Assembly (NCBI GenBank): GCA_020024515.1
Contig: JAHHTR010000109.1
Coordinates: 1-6,907, forward strand
Source of the DNA: Angelakisella sp.
GTDB lineage: Bacteria > Bacillota > Clostridia > Oscillospirales > Ruminococcaceae
Direction: 5' to 3'
Length of the DNA stretch: 6,907 bases
The notes below the pieces were generated by a model. The model had not been told where the DNA came from, did not search any database, and worked only from the letters and a program-made list of their open reading frames with translations. The position numbers and the translations under genes are program-made. Each line of letters starts with the position of its first letter. The first letter of the stretch is position 1. Shown here one piece after another: positions 1-5,881 of the stretch.

Positions 1-1
1 T

Positions 2-733
2 TTCCGTATAAATCCTTTTAAACTTAAATTGTCTAATTATAGATGCTTAGTTTATAAGACTTGTTTTGTAAAAACTTTTGATTTTTTCCGTTGGATTTAT
101 TACGATTTTTTGCATAATAACCGCAAAAAGAAAGTTTTTTCTGAGTACGGTGTATCATTATATTGTGGTGAACAGGGGAGCGGAAAGACTATTTCAATGG
201 TTAAATATTTGTATGATATGAAGTGCAAATATCCTAATGTAAAAATTTGTACAAATTTTTCTTGCCTTCTTGCTGATTATCGTATGGATAGTTGGCAAGA
301 TTTATGTACCTTGCGGAATGGTACAGACGGAATAATATTTGCGATAGATGAAATACAAAATGAATTTAACTCTACTAAATGGAAAGATTTTCCCGACTTT
401 ATTTTATCTGAAATATCAATGCAACGTAAACAAAGAGTTAAAATAGTTGCTACATCACAAGTGTTTACTAGAGTTGCTAAACCGATACGTGAGCAGACTT
501 TTTATGTTGTTAATTGTTCAACGTTTTTGAATCGTTGGACTAAAAACGTTACATATTTTGCAAGAGATTACTTTTTAAACTCTGATAATGTTTTAAATGT
601 TGACAAAAAATCAAAAAAACTCAATAAATCTTCTTTTATTCAATCTAATTTTTTACGGTCTTTGTATGATACCAACGAAAAAATCAAAAAGATTGATATT
701 GACGCCTATGTTAAAAGAAGTGAACGCATTTAA
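2..733 (+). CDS. Zot/pI-like filamentous-phage assembly ATPase (probably 5' partial)
   Basis: The product looks like the Zot/pI family ATPase that inoviruses use at the host membrane to extrude and assemble ssDNA filaments. Numbering residues from the first in-frame start (TTG at 29), Walker A is GEQGSGKT at 47-54 and Walker B is IIFAIDE at 102-108, with Asp107-Glu108. A SQ...R...IRE stretch at 143-155 matches the conserved segment after Walker B in Zot proteins. I see no clear membrane segment after the ATPase core, although residues 12-28 are aromatic and fairly hydrophobic. The TTG at 29 has no ribosome binding site, and the frame stays open to the window edge, so the gene probably starts upstream. 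It overlaps the start of the replication gene downstream. The Zot assignment rests on motifs and context. A generic FtsK/HerA-type P-loop protein is the alternative. Confidence 0.8.
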   Translation, partial: FRINPFKLKLSNYRCLVYKTCFVKTFDFFRWIYYDFLHNNRKKKVFSEYGVSLYCGEQGSGKTISMVKYLYDMKCKYPNVKICTNFSCLLADYRMDSWQDLCTLRNGTDGIIFAIDEIQNEFNSTKWKDFPDFILSEISMQRKQRVKIVATSQVFTRVAKPIREQTFYVVNCSTFLNRWTKNVTYFARDYFLNSDNVLNVDKKSKKLNKSSFIQSNFLRSLYDTNEKIKKIDIDAYVKRSERI

Positions 734-1571
734 TGAATTTGGTAATTATACTGTTATCAAAAAGTATCGTGATGATTATTACACCGTTACACAGCTTTTT
801 AGAGATGTTAACAAATCAAAAGAAGAAAAGATTTTCAGTGATAAAACTGTTATTAAAAACGATAAAAAATTATCTAATCATTTATCTAGGGCAAAAAATA
901 CTATTTTTGAACTTGCTTTATGTAATGATTGGAAATATTTTGCTACTTTGACGATTAACCCACATTGGAATAATAACAAAGAATGCGACTTATTTTATAA
1001 AAAGTTTAATAATTATATTAGAACTTTAAATACAAGAAAACAAGTAAAAATTAAATACTTAATTGTTCCAGAATTGCATAAATCGTGTGCTTATCATTTT
1101 CATTGTCTTTTTAATGATGATATATCATCTTTTTTGTGTTCCTTTGACGTTACTCAAAAATTACCGTTATATATAAAAAACGGTATAAAAAGCGGTAAAA
1201 ATTTGTTATATTTTGAAAATTATTCTAAAAATTTCGGCTACAATGTTTTTGAAAAAATTAATAATATTGAATGTGTCGCAGGCTATTTGACAAAATATAT
1301 AAGCAAGTCTCTTGGCTCTGCTATTACAGAACGTGAGAAAAATTTATACTATTGTTCAAAAGGTTTGAAACGTGCGGAAATATTACATCAAGGGGAAGTA
1401 ATGCCCGAACAAATTATTAAAAATGCTGACTTTTATAATAGTTATGTAACAAAACGCAGTTATTCAAAGTTGGAACATGCAATTGCTTTTGATGTCGAAT
1501 ATTACTCTAAATCTTTTAAGAATAGCACATTGACAGATTTACAAATTACTAAACTCATAAATAGTTATTAG
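708..1571 (+). CDS. HUH rolling-circle replication initiator (phage Rep)
   Basis: The product is a probable HUH endonuclease that nicks the double-stranded phage form to start rolling-circle replication. From the ATG at 708 it has 287 residues. The three family motifs appear in order: motif I FATLTINP at 78-85; motif II HFH at 130-132, the metal-binding HUH, preceded by PELH at 121-124; and motif III GYLTKYISK at 192-200, with candidate catalytic Tyr193 and Tyr197 and Lys200. A YYCSKGLKR segment at 214-222 resembles a motif downstream of motif III in microvirus and inovirus Reps. The frame is open back to an ATG at 597, but residues from there look like out-of-frame Zot sequence. I chose 708, which overlaps the Zot end by 26 bases and implies translational coupling, because no good Shine-Dalgarno site is present. 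GTG at 720 is also possible. The stop codon lies in the terminator stem. Confidence 0.85.
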   Translation: MLKEVNAFNEFGNYTVIKKYRDDYYTVTQLFRDVNKSKEEKIFSDKTVIKNDKKLSNHLSRAKNTIFELALCNDWKYFATLTINPHWNNNKECDLFYKKFNNYIRTLNTRKQVKIKYLIVPELHKSCAYHFHCLFNDDISSFLCSFDVTQKLPLYIKNGIKSGKNLLYFENYSKNFGYNVFEKINNIECVAGYLTKYISKSLGSAITEREKNLYYCSKGLKRAEILHQGEVMPEQIIKNADFYNSYVTKRSYSKLEHAIAFDVEYYSKSFKNSTLTDLQITKLINSY

Positions 1572-1592
1572 GGGGTTTTGCCCCCTTTTTTT
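1571..1592 (+). terminator. Rho-independent terminator of the zot-rep transcript
   Basis: Five G (1571-1575), a TTTTG loop and five C (1581-1585) form a perfect short GC stem, followed by seven T (1586-1592). The first G is the last base of the rep stop codon, so termination directly abuts the end of the gene. Confidence 0.85.
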
Positions 1593-1657
1593 GCGAGTTT
1601 TAAAAGTTTGTGCGGTGTCTTTTTTTGTTCGTGTTTCTTTTTTGGTTGCTATGGGAG

Positions 1658-1681
1658 TAAAGGGGGAGGCTTCCCCCTTTA
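1658..1681. repeat. 10-bp perfect inverted repeat, 4-base loop
   Basis: TAAAGGGGGA (1658-1667) and TCCCCCTTTA (1672-1681) are perfect reverse complements around the loop GGCT. It lies about 65 bases beyond the rep terminator. It could be a second, bidirectional terminator, because it is followed by TTTATTT on the + strand, or an origin hairpin of the phage intergenic region. The sequence alone does not decide. Confidence 0.75.
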
Positions 1682-1784
1682 TTTAGCCATATATGAACAA
1701 AAGTATTTTCGTTAATTTTTCGTGTTGGTATGGCTTTACTGGGTGCGTGAATAAAAATGTTGTTCTCTCTATTTAGCAACGGGG

Positions 1785-1801
1785 TTCGGGGTGTCCCCGA
1801 A
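1785..1801. repeat. 7-bp perfect inverted repeat, 3-base loop
   Basis: TTCGGGG (1785-1791) and CCCCGAA (1795-1801) pair perfectly around a TGT loop. No T-run follows, so it is a poor terminator. It is the second hairpin of the intergenic series and a candidate single-strand origin or packaging element. Confidence 0.65.
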
Positions 1802-1894
1802 TATATGTATAAAAAGTAATTGCGTGAACTGTTTTTTGTTATGTGTTTTACTTTTTTCGTGTGTTCTGCTCTGCTCGGCTCTGCGGTTCTCGCC

Positions 1895-1945
1895 CTCCGC
1901 TTGCCGTTTGCCCGACTATGCGGAGCTAGGGCAACGGCAGCGGAG
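1895..1945. repeat. Long GC-rich imperfect hairpin
   Basis: The left arm at 1895-1913 (starts CTCCGCT, ends TGCCC) pairs with the right arm at 1929-1945 (starts GGGCA, ends GCGGAG). This gives about 17 base pairs with two single-base bulges around a 15-base loop. The loop itself contains GCGGAG (1920-1925), a copy of the end of the right arm, so two alternative pairings with CTCCGC at 1895-1900 are possible. Repeated CGGAG/CGAAG units continue to about 1960. Such a structure is typical of single-stranded replicons, where it may serve as a minus-strand origin or packaging signal. That role is inferred. Confidence 0.7.
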
Positions 1946-2014
1946 CGGAGCGAAGCGACGCTATACTTGACTAAATACCACATTCCGATACAAAAACAAT
2001 TAATCATTTAATTA

Positions 2015-2023
2015 TGTTATAAT
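2015..2023 (+). promoter_or_regulatory. Possible extended -10 promoter upstream of the small membrane gene
   Basis: TG (2015-2016), one base, then TATAAT (2018-2023) gives a consensus extended -10. The matching -35 position has no good hexamer (AACAAT near 1995-2000). If active it would be a second promoter in tandem with the stronger one at 2069-2097, giving a leader of about 90 bases. Confidence 0.4.
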
Positions 2024-2068
2024 ATTTGTAATCATTCATTTTTATATTTATATTCATTTGATATTTAT

Positions 2069-2097
2069 TTGACAAATATTTACAATTTGTTTATAAT
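2069..2097 (+). promoter_or_regulatory. Perfect-consensus sigma-A promoter
   Basis: TTGACA at 2069-2074 and TATAAT at 2092-2097 are separated by exactly 17 bases, so both hexamers and the spacer are ideal. Transcription would start near 2104, only about 16 bases before the ATG of the 87-residue gene. The G-rich AGGGG (2103-2107) would then sit at the very 5' end of the message. A promoter this strong suits a highly expressed product such as a virion protein. Confidence 0.85.
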
Positions 2098-2120
2098 ATA
2101 TTAGGGGTGTTTTTATTAAT

Positions 2121-2384
2121 ATGATGCATTTTTACGAAGAAAATATTAGTCCTATGGTAGATGAATTATTAAATTCCATTAATAATACACCAGTATCAAC
2201 TCCTGAAACTGATGTGTATTTTCGTGCCTTTTTTGACGGTATTAAAATAGGTTTAGCTATGATATGGCAAGCTATACTTTATATATGGTATCATTATCCT
2301 ATATTAATTATATTAGTTTGTATTGTTATTTTTATACGGATTTTCTTAAATATAAAAAGATTTATAAAAAATTTTAAAGATTAG
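2121..2384 (+). CDS. Small membrane protein, candidate inovirus coat or assembly protein
   Basis: I do not recognise this 87-residue protein by family. The N-terminus is acidic (residues 6-16), followed by a Thr/Ser/Pro-rich linker. Residues 37-56 are a moderately hydrophobic stretch. Residues 59-77 are a strong membrane segment (PILIILVCIVIFIRIF). The tail is basic (KRFIKNFK). Acidic N-terminus, membrane segment and basic C-terminus is the layout of filamentous-phage coat and small virion proteins, but there is no typical N-terminal signal peptide. It has its own strong promoter and terminator, which makes it a high-output single-gene transcript next to the phage intergenic region. The start could be ATG 2121 or ATG 2124; AGGGG at 2103-2107 is a rather distant ribosome binding site. 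Alternatives are a holin-like, superinfection-exclusion or host small membrane protein. Confidence 0.7.
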   Translation: MMHFYEENISPMVDELLNSINNTPVSTPETDVYFRAFFDGIKIGLAMIWQAILYIWYHYPILIILVCIVIFIRIFLNIKRFIKNFKD

Positions 2385-2406
2385 TTATATATAGTTTTAT
2401 AATTAT

Positions 2407-2436
2407 AAGCAGTGTTTTGGCACTGCTTTTTATTTT
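2407..2436 (+). terminator. Rho-independent terminator of the small membrane gene
   Basis: AAGCAGTG (2407-2414) and CACTGCTT (2421-2428) form a perfect 8-bp stem with a TTTTGG loop. The T-rich run TTTTATTTT follows. It lies 23 bases after the stop codon. Confidence 0.85.
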
Positions 2437-2504
2437 CGCCTTTATGCAACATTTTTTTAATATTTTTTTAACAATTTGTTAGTTGTCATTTTTTTCTTTA
2501 TCCT

Positions 2505-2583
2505 ATATAATTAAATTGTAAAAGCAACTTCGCTAAATTGATATTTAGCGAAGTTGTATAATGCAATTTAACGTTAATTATAT
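2505..2583. repeat. Nested long palindrome between the phage element and the chromosomal genes
   Basis: The core is a perfect 14-bp inverted repeat, CAACTTCGCTAAAT (2525-2538) and ATTTAGCGAAGTTG (2543-2556), around the 4-base loop TGAT. Outside it, TTAAATTG (2511-2518) matches CAATTTAA (2564-2571). Outside that, ATATAA (2505-2510) matches TTATAT (2578-2583). Short unpaired stretches separate the layers. Read on the - strand, the core is followed by GCTTTTAC, so it could terminate the - strand gene ending at 2627. The extra layers go beyond a normal terminator and may mark the element's attachment or a Rep target site. Confidence 0.7.
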
Positions 2584-2626
2584 TAAATATACTGTAAAAA
2601 TTAATAAATAATTACTATAATTTAAA

Positions 2627-3367
2627 TTAATACTTTAACGGCAGTATACTACCTATATCTATCAAATTTTCATTAGATAAGTATAATGGTTCTATATTAT
2701 GTTTATACAAAAAAGTCAGAACTTCTTGACCGAATTTATATTTATTTAGATTACCCGTAAATGCTATTATATTTTTGTCAATCATTCCGCAGCAACCACC
2801 TATAAAACCGTAATTATATCCAGGTAATTCTATATCGCCATGAGGGATTAGAAGAACATCAAAACCGAGTTGTTTGTAGACGATAGAAATATTTTTATCT
2901 GATGTTATTATAGCTTTATTGTTTAAAATCGCTACAGAGCATTTTGCATAACCTTGCTTTATAGATACAATTTCTATATTATTTGCGGTGCAGTATTCTA
3001 TCAGTTTTTTGGGCATAACATCATATTTTCCAATACAATAATTATCTACTAACACATTATTTAATAAAATATCGTTTGGATAATTTATCATTATGTCTTC
3101 ATCAATAATAATAGCATTGAAGGAATGTTGTTCCAACTTCTCTTTTAAATAATCTAAATTTTTTGCAAGCAAGATTATATCATTTTTTAATTTTAGCATT
3201 TGCATATCAGCATGAGATTGTATAGGCAAATCTAATAATGGATAATTTTTGATTTCTATACATTCTATTCCGTGCTTTTCTATATTTTTTATTATATTTT
3301 TCTTTATACCGGAAATGGCCACAAGTTTTACTTTTTTATCAGGTAAAAATGATGTTTTAATAAACAT
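2627..3367 (-). CDS. GME-fold DUF6873-like protein, function unknown
   Basis: This 246-residue soluble protein has no signal peptide or membrane segment. Its pattern resembles the DUF6873 group of the GME (guanidino-group modifying enzyme, arginine-deiminase-like) fold, recalled from family knowledge and not searched. Visible candidate conserved sites are SHAD at 51-54, KQGYAKC at 137-143, ITSD at 154-157, HGDIELPGY at 176-184, the glycine-rich GFIGGCCG at 187-194, and FTGNL at 203-207. The paired His and Cys residues would fit GME catalysis, but no substrate can be named. ATG at 3367 follows GGGGAG (3377-3382) by 9 bases. It lies 62 bases after the pseudo-ATPase gene with a terminator between, so it is expressed by read-through or by a promoter I cannot place with confidence. 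Confidence 0.75.
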   Translation of the reverse strand: MFIKTSFLPDKKVKLVAISGIKKNIIKNIEKHGIECIEIKNYPLLDLPIQSHADMQMLKLKNDIILLAKNLDYLKEKLEQHSFNAIIIDEDIMINYPNDILLNNVLVDNYCIGKYDVMPKKLIEYCTANNIEIVSIKQGYAKCSVAILNNKAIITSDKNISIVYKQLGFDVLLIPHGDIELPGYNYGFIGGCCGMIDKNIIAFTGNLNKYKFGQEVLTFLYKHNIEPLYLSNENLIDIGSILPLKY

Positions 3368-3393
3368 AGTGATTTTCTCCCCTATTTATAGAT

Positions 3394-3423
3394 AAAAAAG
3401 GGTGATTTTTAGAATCACCCTTT
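3394..3423 (-). terminator. Rho-independent terminator after the pseudo-ATPase gene
   Basis: Read on the - strand, AAAGGGTGATT (3423-3413) and AATCACCCTTT (3407-3397) form an 11-bp stem with a 5-base loop, followed by TTTTTT (3399-3394). It starts 7 bases after the stop codon of the 810-residue gene and sits directly before the ribosome binding site of the next gene. It may therefore reduce rather than block expression of that gene. Confidence 0.85.
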
Positions 3424-3429
3424 AAATAA

Positions 3430-5862
3430 TCAGTCTATTTTATTGAATAATGGTACAATCAAAGATAAAATTAACCATATAAATTGATATCCAAGTATTG
3501 CAATCCACGATAGTGAAAAAATCTGCTTTGTAACAATAAAGAATGTAATCATTATAAAGCCTACTATTACCGAAAGTAAAAGAATTGCTGTTTGAATAGC
3601 AGATACTTTTATGCAAGATTTTGCTGCAAATATTGCTTTTATCGCATCAAATATATTTTTATAAAAAACAGTTGGATCGCCTTTCTTGTTTCTTCTCAAT
3701 TCATTATTTACTGTATCAATCATAGCATCTGGAACAATTGTTATTAAATCAGGAGGATATTTATATAAATCTCCTATTTTTTCTGCTGTCAAAGAAGGAT
3801 CCGTTGATTTAATTGTTATACCAAATTCATGATCTCTTAATAGTTCCATAGATTGAAGAATACTTTTCATTGGACAATAAGAAATGACTATCATAGCAGT
3901 AGCATAGCTGGAATTTGCAATATATATTATTTCATTTTTACCGTTTCTTATACTTTCTTCTGCACTTTGATGTGGTATTGATATACCGTACATATTCATT
4001 AGTTTTCGTGTACCGACCAATACACGTTTACTGTTTACCCATGCTGTATATCCCAATCCATTTTGGTAGTGGAAATCTTCACCTTTTGGTATCTTTAAAC
4101 CATCTCCGAAAGCTTTAAAAAGCACCGCAAAATTATTATTATATGGATATAGGCATGCTATGGCGTCAATAATCGACTTATCAATAGGGTTTCTATCTAA
4201 TGATTTCATATCAGTAATAGCCATATTTTTTATTGTAAACAAATCATCTGATGTTAATAATACTGTATTTAGATAATTCATTTTTTCAACAGCATTATAA
4301 CCGCAAATTGTTGTGTTATGTCTATTTAAACTCTTGTTGATGCTTGATAAAGGTAATTGTGATGCGATAACAGAACAAAGAGGACTTGTTATACATACCA
4401 AACCGCTAAGAATACAGATGGAAGCCAATATATCTCTTGTTACCAGATAGTATATCATTGATACCAATATAGAACTTGAAAAAGTTATTGGCGTGATAAT
4501 TTTTGAGTAATCTTCTGTTAACCCATCTGTAAAAGCTTCATCGAGAAAATTTTTGATTGCGGTAGATTTTGAGAAATATGCAATATATGGTAGTCCCTCT
4601 GACATTTTTGATGTCAATAGTGTATTAAGTTCTTGTATGTCAGCTATTCCTATGTAGTTATTTGCCTTATTTTGTAACAGTGTCTCAAAACTATCTTCAA
4701 CACGATTTATAAATATTAACTTACCAATAGCATTGAAAAGAATTATGGCTGCTGCTATTGGCAAATATATATTTGAGCTAAATTCTGCCAAAAATCTTTG
4801 TTGCAGAGCCATATATATACTTTGTATCAAACATACAAAAACTGTCAAAAAAGTATATGTATCATTATTCGGCTTCATTTTAAAGAAATAAAGAATACCG
4901 CCACTAATTGTGGAAGCATTACTTATAATCGAAACTCCCAAAAGAACAATGCTTGTCCAAATTAAATATGTTTTATTTGCCGCTAAAATACTTGGTAGTG
5001 GTAACCCTATTGACATAGATAAAAATAAATACAGTATACATAAAAATGGAACTAGTGAAAAAACAACTCTCATAACGATTGAAGTATGTATATGATTAAG
5101 TTCATCATCTATTTCTTCAAATGAAAGGTTCTCGTTTTCTGCTTGATCTTCCCTACTTAAACTAAATAAATTCTCCTCTATTTCAACTTTTGAATTGTTT
5201 CTACCAAAAAGTCCAAATCTCTTTTTGGTTGGCAGTTGTTCTTCCTCAAAATCCATTGATTGTACTTGCATTTGAGCTTTCATCTTAGCTTTATTGTTTT
5301 TTGCCAACAATTCTTCTGCCATTAATTTTTCATTCAACTCAGCAAATGTCTGTTTTTGCGAGTAAAACTCATCAAGATTAGCATATTGCTGTGGGCGTTG
5401 AGTTGGCTTTTGCATAAATTTATTTTGATGATTGTTTTGATTATTCAGTGAATTCATTCTTGTATTAACAGCTGCATAAGAAGAAATCCCACGATTGTTG
5501 TTATTATTAATATTATTACTTCCACGAACGCGGCCAAAATCATATTGAGATACACTTTTATCATTATAATATGTTTGAGCTTGCTGCTGTATCTTTTCAT
5601 AATCATAAACATTTTGCTTTTGATTATCAAAATTACGTTTTGGCAAAGTTGAATTTTGCCTGTTAATCTTAGCATTATTAATTAAATTGGGTTGTGTGTT
5701 GCTGGTATTAATATATCTTCTGTTAGATTGAGCATTATTTGACAAATTATAATATTCTTTATTGTTATTATTATTTACTGTTTTACTGTAAATGTCGCTT
5801 AAATTTGCTGATGAATCTAGTTCTCTTAAAATTTCATCAACAGAATATTTATTATCATCCAT
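3430..5862 (-). CDS. Pseudo-P1B-type P-type ATPase with long Asn/Gln-rich N-terminus
   Basis: This 810-residue protein has a soluble N-terminus of about 258 residues rich in Asn and Gln, with Asn runs at about 30-35 and 116-124. Membrane segments lie near 261-283, 299-325, 338-354, 365-386, 453-475, 477-500, 755-777 and 782-804. The 4 + 2 + 2 arrangement, with loops at 387-452 and 501-754, is that of P1B heavy-metal ATPases. In the large loop, NTVLLTSDDLFT (532-543) aligns without gaps to the DTVVFDKTGTLT signature, placing Thr537 at the phosphorylated Asp. GLG (602-604) and VGTRK (616-620) match the nucleotide domain. STD (686-688) stands for TGD. PDAMID (711-716) stands for GDGxND, keeping both Asp. 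The membrane Pro is SPL (493-495). The actuator loop is short and has no TGE. It is probably a non-pumping relative. AGGAGG at 5871-5876, 8 bases upstream, fixes the start. Confidence 0.75.
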   Translation of the reverse strand: MDDNKYSVDEILRELDSSANLSDIYSKTVNNNNNKEYYNLSNNAQSNRRYINTSNTQPNLINNAKINRQNSTLPKRNFDNQKQNVYDYEKIQQQAQTYYNDKSVSQYDFGRVRGSNNINNNNNRGISSYAAVNTRMNSLNNQNNHQNKFMQKPTQRPQQYANLDEFYSQKQTFAELNEKLMAEELLAKNNKAKMKAQMQVQSMDFEEEQLPTKKRFGLFGRNNSKVEIEENLFSLSREDQAENENLSFEEIDDELNHIHTSIVMRVVFSLVPFLCILYLFLSMSIGLPLPSILAANKTYLIWTSIVLLGVSIISNASTISGGILYFFKMKPNNDTYTFLTVFVCLIQSIYMALQQRFLAEFSSNIYLPIAAAIILFNAIGKLIFINRVEDSFETLLQNKANNYIGIADIQELNTLLTSKMSEGLPYIAYFSKSTAIKNFLDEAFTDGLTEDYSKIITPITFSSSILVSMIYYLVTRDILASICILSGLVCITSPLCSVIASQLPLSSINKSLNRHNTTICGYNAVEKMNYLNTVLLTSDDLFTIKNMAITDMKSLDRNPIDKSIIDAIACLYPYNNNFAVLFKAFGDGLKIPKGEDFHYQNGLGYTAWVNSKRVLVGTRKLMNMYGISIPHQSAEESIRNGKNEIIYIANSSYATAMIVISYCPMKSILQSMELLRDHEFGITIKSTDPSLTAEKIGDLYKYPPDLITIVPDAMIDTVNNELRRNKKGDPTVFYKNIFDAIKAIFAAKSCIKVSAIQTAILLLSVIVGFIMITFFIVTKQIFSLSWIAILGYQFIWLILSLIVPLFNKID

Positions 5863-5881
5863 ACATATAACCTCCTATAAT

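Larger units (their letters stand above)
1593..2068 (+). other. Structured non-coding intergenic region, candidate phage origin/packaging region
   Basis: This stretch of almost 500 bases contains no convincing gene. Short open frames exist on both strands, but they run through hairpins and have low-complexity, repeat-like translations without ribosome binding sites. The region holds at least three inverted repeats (1658-1681, 1785-1801, 1895-1945). It also has a GC-rich island at about 1861-1960, where roughly two thirds of bases are G or C by my count, against an AT-rich background. Filamentous phages carry their plus and minus origins and packaging signal as a series of hairpins in the intergenic region, and the position next to rep fits that. 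The role of each hairpin is inference, since no known nick site is recognised. Confidence 0.55.

Noticed and set aside
597..707. N-terminal extension of Rep from ATG 597
   Set aside because: The extra 37 residues lie entirely within the Zot gene and read like its out-of-frame shadow, with no Rep-like motif.
733..951. 72-residue frame starting at the Zot stop codon
   Set aside because: It overlaps the N-terminal part of Rep in another frame. The Rep motifs show which frame is real.
1600..2011. Open frames on both strands through the intergenic region (135 residues on -, 63 residues on +)
   Set aside because: Their translations follow hairpins and GC-rich repeats, they have no ribosome binding site, and they look like spurious frames often seen over structured repeats.
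2012..2022. XerD-arm-like TTATGTTATAA, as in dif sites
   Set aside because: No matching XerC arm lies upstream. The same bases form an extended -10 promoter, and an identical string occurs in the rlmB promoter.
2058..2067. TTGATATTTA, repeated at 2538-2547 in the palindrome loop and similar to known rolling-circle nick sites
   Set aside because: TTGATAT-type strings are frequent in this AT-rich DNA, including inside chromosomal genes. The match is too short to call a nick site.
5485..5520. Triplet-rich stretch as a possible CRISPR or tandem repeat array
   Set aside because: It is Asn-coding low complexity within the pseudo-ATPase gene. There is no repeat-spacer periodicity.
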